The notes under the pieces: generated by a model
Told to the model about the DNA's origin: nothing
The model's database searches: none
Seen by the model: the letters and a program-made list of their open reading frames with translations, nothing else
Shown: positions 1 to 7,662 of the stretch, piece after piece
Position numbering within the stretch: the first letter of the stretch is position 1
How the letters are laid out: each line of letters opens with the position of its first letter
From: JBECKS01 sp964557005
GTDB taxonomy: Bacteria > Pseudomonadota > Gammaproteobacteria > Pseudomonadales > JBECKS01
Assembly: GCA_964557005.1 (NCBI GenBank)
Contig: CAZKYI010000005.1
Location: 62,001 to 126,000 of the forward strand
Direction of reading: 5' to 3'
DNA length: 64,000 nt
Program-made: the position numbers and the translations under genes

Positions 1-1
1 G

Positions 2-583
2 GTGATTAACGATAAGGAAGTACAGAACCATATTGTTGATACCGAGCGTGAATACGATGCCATTGAATTGAATCAGGCGAGCAATTACCTGAAACAGAAT
101 TTTGCAGGCAAGGGCATTGATGATATTCGTGCTGAACTGCTCAAGTTGATGGATGAGGAAAAACGTAATCTCAGTCAGGCGATGGAAACTGCCATACAGG
201 TGAGCACCAAGGCCTTTGAAAAAACCGCACACAGTGAACATGATCTGGTCATCAAAGGTGAAAGCCATTTGCTTGGCGCTCAGGAAGAAACCAATCTCAA
301 ACAGTTGCGAGAACTGTTTGAAGCGTTCAGTCAGAAGCGCGACATTATTGATTTGCTCAATCGCTGTTCCAAAAGCAAGGCCATGCAAATTTTTATTGGC
401 AAGGAAAGTGGCAGCGAGTTGTTTCATGATTTAAGCCTGATCAGTGCGCCTTATACGGTGGGTGAAGAGGTGGTGGGTGTATTGGCGGTGGTGGGGCCAC
501 AACGCATTCCTTATCAGAAAGTGATTCCCGCCGTGAACATCACGGCAAAAATTCTCGATTCAGTCTTGAATCAATCCCATTAG
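2..583 (+). CDS. hrcA: Heat-inducible transcription repressor HrcA, C-terminal part
   Basis: HrcA represses class I heat-shock genes by binding CIRCE operators. The reading frame is already open at the window edge, so the N-terminal winged-helix domain (family length about 340 aa) lies outside and the GTG at position 2 is not a real start. The 193 residues seen cover the GAF-like effector part: 'LKQLRELFEAF' and 'DIIDLLNR' helices, 'IFIGKESG', 'SLISAPYTVGEEVVGVLAVVGPQRIPYQKVIP', all family hallmarks. It sits directly upstream of grpE, as in hrcA-grpE-dnaK-dnaJ clusters. No CIRCE-like dyad is visible upstream of grpE or dnaK, so its target here may lie elsewhere, for example at groESL. Confidence 0.93.
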   Translation: MINDKEVQNHIVDTEREYDAIELNQASNYLKQNFAGKGIDDIRAELLKLMDEEKRNLSQAMETAIQVSTKAFEKTAHSEHDLVIKGESHLLGAQEETNLKQLRELFEAFSQKRDIIDLLNRCSKSKAMQIFIGKESGSELFHDLSLISAPYTVGEEVVGVLAVVGPQRIPYQKVIPAVNITAKILDSVLNQSH

Positions 584-638
584 CCCTTATATTGCCTGCC
601 ACATTTTTGGAATGTCGTGAAGCAAAACGAGGCAAGTC

Positions 639-1208
639 ATGTCGCAAGAAAAAGAGACGATTCAAGAGGAACAGGTAGTACAAGAGCCAGAAGCTCAAAC
701 ATCAGAACAAACTCAAACGCCACAACCGGAAATCAGCATTGAAGCACTGCAAGACGCGCTGCAAGCGGCAGAAGCAAAAGTCAAAGACGAAATACTTCGT
801 GCTCAGGCGGAAATTCAAAACATTCGTCGCAGGGCAGAGCGAGATGTTGAAAGCGCTCACAAATTTGGTCAGGAAAAACTCATCAAGGAATTGCTGGCAG
901 TGGTGGATAGCCTTGAGCGCGGCATACACACCGTTAAGGAACAAGGTGTTGAGCTGGACGTGACTGCGCAAACCTTGATGCAAGGTTCCGAGCTCACCCT
1001 GAAAATTTTGTTAGACACCTTGGGCAAGTTCAATGTGAAACAAATTGATCCTGTGGGTGAGCTTTTCGATCCGCAATTCCATGAAGCCATGTCGATGATT
1101 CCAAGCGCTGATTCAGAACCCAATTCGGTAATTGCAGTGGTTCAAAAAGGTTTTACCTTGAATGACAGGCTGGTGCGTCCAGCGATGGTGGTGGTGTCAA
1201 AAGCCTGA
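639..1208 (+). CDS. grpE: Nucleotide exchange factor GrpE
   Basis: GrpE releases ADP from DnaK in the cytoplasmic Hsp70 cycle. The 189-aa length is normal. The first 40 residues are Gln/Glu-rich and disordered. A long helix about 40-110 contains 'RAQAEIQNIRRRAERDVESA', the dimerisation coiled coil. The beta-wing domain ends in 'FDPQFHEAMSMI' and 'GFTLNDRLVRPAMVVVSK', which are signature segments. The ATG is preceded by a GAGG ribosome site. It lies 55 nt after hrcA and 82 nt before dnaK, consistent with a chaperone operon that has an extra promoter before dnaK. Confidence 0.97.
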   Translation: MSQEKETIQEEQVVQEPEAQTSEQTQTPQPEISIEALQDALQAAEAKVKDEILRAQAEIQNIRRRAERDVESAHKFGQEKLIKELLAVVDSLERGIHTVKEQGVELDVTAQTLMQGSELTLKILLDTLGKFNVKQIDPVGELFDPQFHEAMSMIPSADSEPNSVIAVVQKGFTLNDRLVRPAMVVVSKA

Positions 1209-1228
1209 CGAAAAATATCAGGCATCGG

Positions 1229-1255
1229 CTTGAAATAAAGGGTGCAGTCTCAATT
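1229..1255 (+). promoter_or_regulatory. Candidate sigma-32 heat-shock promoter for dnaK
   Basis: CTTGAAA at 1229-1235 is a perfect match to the sigma-32 -35 element. After a 13-nt spacer, CTCAATT at 1249-1255 matches most of the CCCATNT -10 element. The distance to the dnaK ATG is about 35 nt. The -10 match is imperfect, so the call is moderate. Confidence 0.5.
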
Positions 1256-1290
1256 ATGGGTAGTAATGAATTTCAACGTGGAGAAACACA

Positions 1291-3210
1291 ATGGCAAAGA
1301 TAATCGGCATCGACCTCGGTACAACCAATTCCTGTGTAGCGGTTCTTGAGGGCGATAAAGTTAAAGTAATTGAAAATAGCGAAGGTGATCGTACTACCCC
1401 TTCGATTGTTGCCTATACCGAAGATGAAGTGTTGGTAGGTCAATCAGCGAAGCGTCAGGCAGTCACCAATCCAACCAATACCTTGTTTGCAATCAAGCGT
1501 TTGATTGGTCGCAAGTTTAAAGATGATGTGGTGCAAAAAGACATCAAGATGGTGCCCTATAAAATCGTCGGAGCAGATAACGGCGATGCGTGGGTAGAAA
1601 TCAGAGGTGAGAAACAGGCACCTCCACAAGTGTCTGCGCAAGTGCTTGCGAAAATGAAAAAAACCGCAGAAGACTACCTTGGTGAAAAAGTCACCGAAGC
1701 GGTTGTCACGGTTCCCGCGTACTTTAATGATTCCCAGCGTCAGGCAACCAAAGATGCAGGCAGAATTGCAGGGCTGGACGTAAAGCGCATCATCAACGAG
1801 CCAACCGCTGCGGCATTGGCCTATGGTCTGGATAAAAGCAAGGGCGATTCCACCATTGCGGTGTACGATTTGGGTGGTGGAACTTTTGATATTTCCATTA
1901 TTGAAATTGCTGAGGTTGATGGCGAGCATCAGTTTGAAGTGCTTTCTACCAATGGTGATACCTTCCTCGGTGGTGAAGATTTCGATTTGGCGGTGATTGA
2001 GTTTTTGGCAGGTGAGTTCAAAAAAGATACTGGCATAGATTTGCACAATGATCCTTTAGCTTTGCAACGTCTGAAAGAAGCGGCTGAAAAAGCCAAAATC
2101 GAACTTTCTACTTCGCAACAAACCGAAGTGAATTTGCCTTACATCACTGCCGATGCTACAGGTCCCAAGCATTTGGTGGTTAAGCTGACACGCGCCAAAC
2201 TGGAATCGCTGGTTGAGCACCTGGTGATTCGCAGTATCGAACCCTGCAAGGTGGCTTTGAAAGATGCAGGCTTGAGCACTTCTGAAATCAACGATGTGAT
2301 TCTGGTCGGTGGTCAAACCCGTATGCCACTGGTGCAAAAGAAAGTGCAGGAATTTTTTGGCAAGGAACCTCGTCGTGATGTGAACCCCGATGAAGCGGTT
2401 GCGATGGGTGCAGCGATTCAGGCAGCCGTGCTTTCGGGTGATGTCAAAGACGTGTTGTTGTTAGATGTCACACCATTAACTCTGGGTATCGAAACCATGG
2501 GTGGCGTGATGACTCCGTTAATTGAGAAGAACACCACCATTCCAACCAAGGCTTCACAAGTGTTCTCAACCGCTGACGATAATCAGACTGCGGTAACCGT
2601 GCATGTGCTGCAAGGTGAGCGAAAACAAGCGGCAGGTAATAAATCGCTGGGTCGTTTTGATTTGGCGGATATTCCACCTGCACGTCGTGGCGTGCCTCAA
2701 ATTGAAGTGAGCTTTGATATTGATGCCAACGGTATCCTCAATGTGTCTGCAAAAGACAAGGCCACTGGCAAACAGCAAAGTATTGTGATTAAAGCGTCTT
2801 CAGGTCTTTCAGATGCAGAAATTGAAAAAATGATTAAAGATGCTGAAGCCAATGCCGAGGAAGATCGAAAATTTGAAGCTTTGGTCGGTGCGCGAAATCA
2901 GGGTGAAGCGATGTTGCATGCAACGCGCAAAACCCTTGAAGAAGCAGGTGACAAGGCAACCGCTGAAGAAAAAACTGCGATTGAAACTGCTTGTTCCGAA
3001 CTGGAAGCTGTTTTGAAAGGCAATGATAAAGAAGCGATTGAAGCGAAAACCACAGCACTTACAGAAGCAAGTGGCAATCTGGCTCAGAAACTGTATGCAG
3101 AGCAAGCGGCTGCGGCAGGAGCTGGCGCTACTCAGGCAGGTGGTGCCGAGAATAGTGGCGCAAATGATGCAGTCGATGCGGAATTTGAGGAAATCAAAGA
3201 CGGCAAATAA
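1291..3210 (+). CDS. dnaK: Molecular chaperone DnaK (Hsp70)
   Basis: ATP-driven chaperone that binds exposed hydrophobic peptides and works with DnaJ and GrpE. At 639 aa it is full length. The nucleotide-binding domain opens with 'IGIDLGTTNSCVAV' and contains 'DLGGGTFDISI' near residue 195 and 'VGGQTRMP' near 340. The interdomain linker 'VLLLDVTPLTLG' is near 390, followed by the substrate-binding beta-sandwich and helical lid. The C-terminus is the usual Ala/Gly-rich tail ending 'DAEFEEIKDGK'. A GGAG ribosome site precedes the ATG. A candidate sigma-32 promoter lies upstream and an intrinsic terminator directly downstream, so dnaK can be transcribed as its own unit before dnaJ. Confidence 0.99.
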   Translation: MAKIIGIDLGTTNSCVAVLEGDKVKVIENSEGDRTTPSIVAYTEDEVLVGQSAKRQAVTNPTNTLFAIKRLIGRKFKDDVVQKDIKMVPYKIVGADNGDAWVEIRGEKQAPPQVSAQVLAKMKKTAEDYLGEKVTEAVVTVPAYFNDSQRQATKDAGRIAGLDVKRIINEPTAAALAYGLDKSKGDSTIAVYDLGGGTFDISIIEIAEVDGEHQFEVLSTNGDTFLGGEDFDLAVIEFLAGEFKKDTGIDLHNDPLALQRLKEAAEKAKIELSTSQQTEVNLPYITADATGPKHLVVKLTRAKLESLVEHLVIRSIEPCKVALKDAGLSTSEINDVILVGGQTRMPLVQKKVQEFFGKEPRRDVNPDEAVAMGAAIQAAVLSGDVKDVLLLDVTPLTLGIETMGGVMTPLIEKNTTIPTKASQVFSTADDNQTAVTVHVLQGERKQAAGNKSLGRFDLADIPPARRGVPQIEVSFDIDANGILNVSAKDKATGKQQSIVIKASSGLSDAEIEKMIKDAEANAEEDRKFEALVGARNQGEAMLHATRKTLEEAGDKATAEEKTAIETACSELEAVLKGNDKEAIEAKTTALTEASGNLAQKLYAEQAAAAGAGATQAGGAENSGANDAVDAEFEEIKDGK

Positions 3211-3218
3211 TCTATAGA

Positions 3219-3247
3219 TAACGCGGGTTAGCCCGCGTTATTTGTTT
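3219..3247 (+). terminator. Intrinsic terminator after dnaK
   Basis: A 9-bp perfect stem (TAACGCGGG at 3219-3227 with CCCGCGTTA at 3232-3240, loop TTAG) is followed by TTTGTTTG. The T tract is interrupted by G, so it may attenuate rather than stop transcription and so set the dnaK:dnaJ ratio. Confidence 0.75.
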
Positions 3248-3287
3248 GTAAAAAATTCAAGAAAAATAAATAACAAATGGATTAGCC

Positions 3288-4403
3288 ATGTCGCAAAGAG
3301 ATTTCTACGAAGTGCTGGGCGTGCAAAAAGGAGCCAGTGCGCAGGACATTAAAAAAGCCTATCGACGCATGGCGATGAAGTATCACCCTGACCGCAATCC
3401 TGACGATGCGGAAGCAGAAGCCAAATTCAAGGAAGTACAACGCGCTTACGACATTCTGTCTGATGAGCAGAAAAAACAGGCTTATGATCGCTTTGGTCAT
3501 GCAGGGGTTGATCCACAGGCACAAGGTGGTTTTGGCGGCGGCGGTGCCGATTTCGGCGATATTTTTGGTGATGTATTCGGCGATATTTTTGGTGGTGGCC
3601 GTGGTGGTGCGCGTCGTCCAAGTCGCGGTTCTGATTTGCGCTACACGCTTGAACTGAGTCTTGAAGAAGCGGTACGCGGCACCGAAGTTCAAATCAGCGT
3701 GCCCACACTTGCAGCGTGTGAAACCTGTGAAGGTAGTGGCGCCAAAAAAGGTACCTCGTCTGTTTCCTGTGCTACTTGTGGCGGTGTGGGGCAGGTGCGT
3801 ATGCAGCAGGGTTTCTTTTCGGTACAACAAACCTGCCCGCATTGCCGAGGTTCAGGTAAAACCATCAAAGACCCTTGCCCCGATTGTTCTGGCCAAGGCC
3901 GTAAGGAAAAACACAAAAAACTGTCGGTGAAAATTCCTGCGGGTGTCGATACAGGCGATCGTATTCGTTTGGCGGGTGAAGGCGAAGCGGGGCATCAGGG
4001 TAGCCCGGCTGGGGATTTGTATGTGCAGGTTGCAGTGCGCGAACACAAGGTGTTTCAGCGCGAAGGCAAGCACTTGTATTGTGAAGTGCCGATTAGCTTT
4101 GCCGAGCTAACCCTTGGGGGTGAAATCGAAGTGCCCACACTCGATGGCAGGGTAAAACTCAAAATTCCCGCAGAAACCCAAACAGGCAAACTATTTCGTA
4201 TTCGTGGCAAGGGCGTGGCACCTGTGCGTGGTGGTTCACAAGGCGATTTACTGTGCAAGGTGAATGTAGAAACGCCCGTGAATCTCAGCAAGGAACAAAA
4301 AGAATTGCTGGAAAAATTTCAGGCTTCACTGGATAGCGGTGGCAATAAACATTCACCACAGAAAAGTTCGTGGTTTGAATCGGTTAAAAGCTTTTTCGAC
4401 TAG
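3288..4403 (+). CDS. dnaJ: Co-chaperone DnaJ (Hsp40)
   Basis: DnaJ delivers substrates to DnaK and stimulates its ATPase. The J domain (residues 5-70) carries the HPD motif at 33-35. A Gly/Phe-rich linker with repeated 'FGDIFG' units spans about 75-105. The zinc domain has four CxxCxGxG motifs: CETCEGSG, CATCGGVG, CPHCRGSG and CPDCSGQG. Two C-terminal beta-domains follow. Length 371 aa is normal for a type I DnaJ. It follows dnaK by 77 nt with a terminator-like hairpin in between. Confidence 0.99.
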   Translation: MSQRDFYEVLGVQKGASAQDIKKAYRRMAMKYHPDRNPDDAEAEAKFKEVQRAYDILSDEQKKQAYDRFGHAGVDPQAQGGFGGGGADFGDIFGDVFGDIFGGGRGGARRPSRGSDLRYTLELSLEEAVRGTEVQISVPTLAACETCEGSGAKKGTSSVSCATCGGVGQVRMQQGFFSVQQTCPHCRGSGKTIKDPCPDCSGQGRKEKHKKLSVKIPAGVDTGDRIRLAGEGEAGHQGSPAGDLYVQVAVREHKVFQREGKHLYCEVPISFAELTLGGEIEVPTLDGRVKLKIPAETQTGKLFRIRGKGVAPVRGGSQGDLLCKVNVETPVNLSKEQKELLEKFQASLDSGGNKHSPQKSSWFESVKSFFD

Positions 4404-4459
4404 GCTTGCCTGTTTGATTTAGACTCCTTTCTTTTTTTAAAACAAAACAGGAAATTCAA

Positions 4460-5263
4460 ATGACCAAGATTGCAATTACGGGTGCCGCAGGGCGTATGGG
4501 CAGAACCTTGCTCGAAGCCGTTCATCAGGCGGAAGGTGCTCAAGTGAGTGCTGCCATCGAACAGCCTGGTAATGCTTTTATTGGCAAAGATGCAGGCGAG
4601 TTGGCAGGGCTGGGTACTTTTGGTGTTGCAATTCGTGATTCGCTGGAAGCGGTTAAAAATGATTTTGACGTGCTGATTGATTTCACTGCGCCCGAAGCGA
4701 CACTGGCTAACGCAAAATTCTGTGCAGCACATGGTAAAAAACTGGTTGCAGGAACCACGGGCTTGAGTGAGGCGCAAAAAGCCGAGCTGGCCAAATACGC
4801 ACAGCAAACTGCAATTATGTTTGCACCGAACATGAGTGTGGGTGTGAACCTGAGCCTGAAATTGTTAGAACTGGCTGCAAAAGTGCTGGGTGATGATGTC
4901 GATATTGAAATCATAGAAGCCCACCATCGCCACAAGGTCGATGCACCTTCGGGCACTGCCTTGCGCATGGGGGAAGTGATTGCCAATGCCTTGGGCAGGG
5001 ATTTAAAGGAATGTGCGGTTTACGGGCGTGAAGGCAAGGAAGGCCCCAGAGCCAGAAAGACTATTGGTTTTGAGACTATTCGTGCAGGCGATATTGTCGG
5101 CGATCACACCGTGATGTTTGCAGCCGAAGGCGAAATTCTCGAAATCACCCATAAGGCCAGCAGCCGTATGACCTTTGCGCGTGGTGCAGTCCGTGCGGCA
5201 CTTTGGTTAGATAATAAAAATGCTGGTTTGTATGATATGCAAGATGTGTTGGGGTTTGCCTGA
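4460..5263 (+). CDS. dapB: 4-hydroxy-tetrahydrodipicolinate reductase DapB
   Basis: Reduces the dapA product with NAD(P)H in the lysine and meso-diaminopimelate pathway, feeding peptidoglycan. The Rossmann motif 'AITGAAGRMGR' is at the N-terminus. The catalytic and substrate loop 'EAHHRHKVDAPSGTALR' is near residue 155. The 267-aa length is typical. It follows dnaJ by 56 nt. In many gammaproteobacteria dapB is directly followed by carA; here about 1.2 kb with an XRE regulator and a beta-barrel gene separates them. Confidence 0.98.
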   Translation: MTKIAITGAAGRMGRTLLEAVHQAEGAQVSAAIEQPGNAFIGKDAGELAGLGTFGVAIRDSLEAVKNDFDVLIDFTAPEATLANAKFCAAHGKKLVAGTTGLSEAQKAELAKYAQQTAIMFAPNMSVGVNLSLKLLELAAKVLGDDVDIEIIEAHHRHKVDAPSGTALRMGEVIANALGRDLKECAVYGREGKEGPRARKTIGFETIRAGDIVGDHTVMFAAEGEILEITHKASSRMTFARGAVRAALWLDNKNAGLYDMQDVLGFA

Positions 5264-5304
5264 TTTATTGATAAACCAACCTGATTGCCTTTTACTTCGC
5301 TAGC

Positions 5305-5538
5305 TTAACTTTTTAACTGACGGGCAAACTCTTCCAGAGTTATGCCGCATGCCGTGCAGATGTCCTGCACTTCCAGAATATCCAGCCGTCTTTCCCCCGA
5401 CTCGTACTTGCTGACAAAACTCTGTGGAGAGTTCAGCTTTTCCGCCAGTTCTGTCTGGGTCAGTCCTTTATCCTTGCGGATTTGCCGCAGTAATTGCTGG
5501 AGTGTTTGTTGTCGGGATGTCCATGAATGTTTTGACAT
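5305..5538 (-). CDS. Small XRE-family helix-turn-helix regulator
   Basis: A 77-aa protein made almost entirely of one Cro/C1-type HTH domain. It has 'LLRQIRKDKGLTQTELAEKL' (helices 1-2), 'SPQSFVSKYESGERRLD' (recognition helix and turn) and 'ILEVQDICTACGITLEEF' (helices 4-5). Single-domain XRE proteins usually bind short palindromes near their own promoter. A perfect 12-bp palindrome lies 17 nt upstream of its start at 5556-5567. It is divergent from the beta-barrel gene at 5685, so it may control both. Toxin-antitoxin and phage-type regulators share this fold, but no toxin gene is adjacent. Confidence 0.85.
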   Translation of the reverse strand: MSKHSWTSRQQTLQQLLRQIRKDKGLTQTELAEKLNSPQSFVSKYESGERRLDILEVQDICTACGITLEEFARQLKS

Positions 5539-5567
5539 TCCCGCAAGATATATCCTATTCTAGAATA
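5532..5567 (+). promoter_or_regulatory. Promoter and 12-bp palindromic operator candidate between XRE gene and beta-barrel gene
   Basis: TTGACA (5532-5537), an 18-nt spacer and TATTCT (5556-5561) form a plausible sigma-70 promoter reading toward the beta-barrel gene. The -10 overlaps the perfect palindrome TATTCTAGAATA (5556-5567). A dimeric XRE repressor bound there would cover this -10 and the start region of its own gene. The binding itself is inference. Confidence 0.5.
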
Positions 5568-5569
5568 TC

Positions 5570-5623
5570 CCATTTCAGGATAAATGGTTTTCCAGTTAAC
5601 GGAAAATCCCTGTTCTGAAATGG
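5570..5623. repeat. Nested imperfect inverted repeat in the XRE/beta-barrel intergenic region
   Basis: The outer arms CCATTTCAG (5570-5578) and CTGAAATGG (5615-5623) are perfectly complementary over 9 bp. Inside them TTTTCC (5588-5593) pairs with GGAAAA (5601-5606) around a GTTAAC core. In RNA this would form one long interrupted hairpin in the 5' leader of the beta-barrel mRNA. In DNA it could be a second operator. I see no other copy in the window. Confidence 0.6.
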
Positions 5624-5684
5624 AAACGGGCGAATGACTTTTCTGAAACCCACCTAATAACATATAACAAAGGAGTACATAATA

Positions 5685-6209
5685 ATGAAATTCATTTTAC
5701 AGCTGCTGTTTATATCCATAGTAGGGATTAGCTCAATGTCTGTGTATGCAGAAGGCATGACATTGGGTATGGGCTACCATTTGGGTACATACGACGGGGG
5801 GTCTGGTTTCAAGGCAAATCCGAATGCCATTAAACTCGAAGCAACAAAATACCTTGCTGACAATGTTGCCATCGAAGGGCATTTATTATTCGGAAGTGGT
5901 TCAGATACGATTTCTGGAACCGATGCGGATTTAAAACTGAAAAATGCAATGTCGGTTTTTATTAAGGGCGATTTGCCACTGTCGGATTCAGCAAATTTAT
6001 ATGGCTTGCTTGGTTTTTCACAAGGCAAACTCGAAATGTCTGTCCCAGGAGGAACCATGTCTGATGATGATAGTGGTCTTTCTTACGGTTTCGGTGTCGA
6101 AGTAGCGATTGCAAATGATTTATACATATCTGGCGAATATATTCTGTATATCAGTGAATCTGACTACGACTATACTGGTTTTAATATTGGTCTTGCCAAA
6201 AAATTCTAA
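5685..6209 (+). CDS. Small outer-membrane beta-barrel protein
   Basis: The 174-aa product starts with a Sec signal peptide ('MKFILQLLFISIVGISSMSVYA', cleavage after residue 22). The rest consists of alternating amphipathic strands such as 'AIKLEATKYLADNVAIEGHL', 'SANLYGLLGFSQGKLEM' and 'SYGFGVEVAIANDLYISGEY'. It ends in 'FNIGLAKKF', a C-terminal Phe consistent with a BAM-recognised last strand. This fits an eight-stranded opacity/OmpW/OmpA-like barrel; function and ligand are unknown. An AAGGAG ribosome site lies 9 nt before the ATG. It is more A+T-rich than its neighbours and sits with the XRE gene inside the usual dapB-carA junction, suggesting an inserted cassette. Confidence 0.8.
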   Translation: MKFILQLLFISIVGISSMSVYAEGMTLGMGYHLGTYDGGSGFKANPNAIKLEATKYLADNVAIEGHLLFGSGSDTISGTDADLKLKNAMSVFIKGDLPLSDSANLYGLLGFSQGKLEMSVPGGTMSDDDSGLSYGFGVEVAIANDLYISGEYILYISESDYDYTGFNIGLAKKF

Positions 6210-6219
6210 TTTAAAGGTG

Positions 6220-6243
6220 TCAGAGAAATTCTGAGGTATTTTT
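6220..6243 (+). terminator. Weak intrinsic terminator candidate after the beta-barrel gene
   Basis: TCAGA (6220-6224) pairs with TCTGA (6230-6234) around a 5-nt loop and is followed by GGTATTTTT. The stem is short, so this is only a weak call. Confidence 0.3.
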
Positions 6244-6292
6244 CGTTTGTTACATCAGTACAGATTATCCCCTGTTTGTCTGATGCTCAGAT

Positions 6293-6415
6293 ATGAACAA
6301 GGAAGTTAATCAGGGTTTCTCGGTCACTTATGCGCCGCCTAAATCCCCTTTCAATGATGACAGTTTGCCCTGTCTCCATTACAATCGCCGTCCAACCAAA
6401 AAGCCGATTTTTTAG
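6293..6415 (+). CDS. Possible 40-aa small ORF upstream of carA
   Basis: ATG at 6293 opens a 40-codon frame to TAG at 6413, with product start MNKEVNQGFSVTYAPPK and end RRPTKKPIF. There is no convincing ribosome site before it, and it overlaps the candidate carA promoter. It could be a remnant of an older gene or chance. I do not recognise it. Confidence 0.2.
   Translation: MNKEVNQGFSVTYAPPKSPFNDDSLPCLHYNRRPTKKPIF
6357..6385 (+). promoter_or_regulatory. Sigma-70 promoter for carAB
   Basis: ATGACA (6357-6362) and TACAAT (6380-6385) are separated by 17 nt; each matches consensus at five of six positions. Transcription would begin near 6392, giving a leader of about 115 nt before the TTG start of carA. 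Confidence 0.55.
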
Positions 6416-6463
6416 CGCTTTTTTCTTTCTACACCCGATAATCCCTGATTAGCACAAGGGTGT
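6398..6463 (+). other. Structured carA leader with two inverted repeats
   Basis: AAAAAGC (6398-6404) can pair with GCTTTTT (6417-6423), which ends in a T run. Then ACACCC (6431-6436) pairs with GGGTGT (6458-6463), enclosing a TAATC/GATTA mini-stem. These may be leader structures for pyrimidine- or arginine-linked control of carAB. No leader peptide rich in Arg or Tyr codons is visible, so the role is inference. Confidence 0.3.
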
Positions 6464-6506
6464 GTCACAGCTTGTAAAACTTGCCTTAGGCATTTCGGAG
6501 GGTCAC

Positions 6507-7649
6507 TTGAATATTCCAGCCGTGCTCGCGCTTGAAGACGGTAGTGTGTTTCGCGGGCAAGCCATTGGTGTTTGCGGTCAGGCTTCAGGTGAAGTTGTTT
6601 TTAATACCGCCATGACAGGCTATCAGGAAATTCTTACCGACCCTTCCTATGCAAAACAAATCGTAACGCTCACCTATCCTCACATCGGCAACACGGGCTG
6701 TAACGAAGAAGACGAAGAATCTGCGCAAGTGTGGAGCGCAGGTCTGGTAATTCGTGATTTACCCAAGCTGGCTTCTTCGTGGCGCTTGCAGGAAAGTTTG
6801 CCTGCCTATCTCAAGCGCCATCAGGTAGTTGCGATTGCAGGAATTGATACACGCAGGCTCACACGCATTCTGAGAGAAAAAGGTGCGCAACGCGGCTGTA
6901 TTCTCACCGCAGATAATGAACACGCGGCAGTCGATGAAAATCTGGCGCTCGCTTTGGCGAAACAGGCAGATTCGCTGAAAGGTCTTGATTTGGCGAAAGT
7001 GGTCAGTGTGCAAGATGCTTACCACTGGACTGAAGGAAGCTGGCAACTGGAAACGGGTTACAGCAAATCTTCCGCCAACCAGTTTAAAGTGGTGGCTTAC
7101 GATTTTGGTGTGAAGCGCAATATTCTGCGCATGCTGGTTGATCGCGCCTGCGAATTAACGGTAGTACCTGCACAAACACCTGCCGCAAAAGTGCTGGCGC
7201 TAAAGCCTGATGGTGTGTTTCTGTCCAATGGCCCGGGCGACCCTGAGCCGTGTGATTATGCCATTCAGGCGGTGAAAGAGATTATTGCAGCAGGCATTCC
7301 TGTGTTTGGCATTTGTCTTGGGCATCAGATTCTTGCACTGGCCAGTGGTGCCTTGACCGAAAAAATGAAATTCGGCCATCACGGTGCCAATCACCCTGTA
7401 GAAAACACACTCGACAAAACCGTACTGATTACCAGCCAGAATCACGGTTTTGCAGTGGCGGAAGCCTCACTTCCTGCCAATTTACAGGTAACGCATCGCT
7501 CCCTGTTCGATGGCTCGTTACAGGGTATCGAGCGCACCGATGTACCTGCATTCAGCTTTCAGGGACACCCTGAAGCCAGCCCGGGGCCACACGATGCAGC
7601 ACCGCTGTTCGACCACTTCATAGAACTCATGCAACAAGCCAAGTCCTGA
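6507..7649 (+). CDS. carA: Carbamoyl-phosphate synthase small (glutaminase) subunit
   Basis: Hydrolyses glutamine and channels ammonia to CarB, for pyrimidine and arginine synthesis. I place the start at TTG 6507, six bases after CGGAGG. This gives an N-terminus NIPAVLALEDGSVF that aligns with family starts, and 380 aa against 382 in E. coli. The frame stays open upstream to GTG 6462, but that would add 15 unrelated residues. The class I amidotransferase nucleophile is Cys270 in 'FGICLGHQIL'; the His/Glu pair lies in 'FSFQGHPEASPG'. It is followed 13 nt later by carB. Confidence 0.97.
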   Translation: MNIPAVLALEDGSVFRGQAIGVCGQASGEVVFNTAMTGYQEILTDPSYAKQIVTLTYPHIGNTGCNEEDEESAQVWSAGLVIRDLPKLASSWRLQESLPAYLKRHQVVAIAGIDTRRLTRILREKGAQRGCILTADNEHAAVDENLALALAKQADSLKGLDLAKVVSVQDAYHWTEGSWQLETGYSKSSANQFKVVAYDFGVKRNILRMLVDRACELTVVPAQTPAAKVLALKPDGVFLSNGPGDPEPCDYAIQAVKEIIAAGIPVFGICLGHQILALASGALTEKMKFGHHGANHPVENTLDKTVLITSQNHGFAVAEASLPANLQVTHRSLFDGSLQGIERTDVPAFSFQGHPEASPGPHDAAPLFDHFIELMQQAKS

Positions 7650-7662
7650 TTGAGAAAATTCC

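Noticed and set aside
1444..2046. 200-aa minus-strand frame opposite dnaK
   Set aside because: Fully inside dnaK, with no ribosome site and His/Phe/Cys-rich low-quality composition typical of an antisense shadow.
4409..4451. Hairpin between dnaJ and dapB (CCTGTTT/AAACAGG)
   Set aside because: Only 7 bp with a 29-nt loop and no T tract after it; probably chance in A+T-rich sequence.
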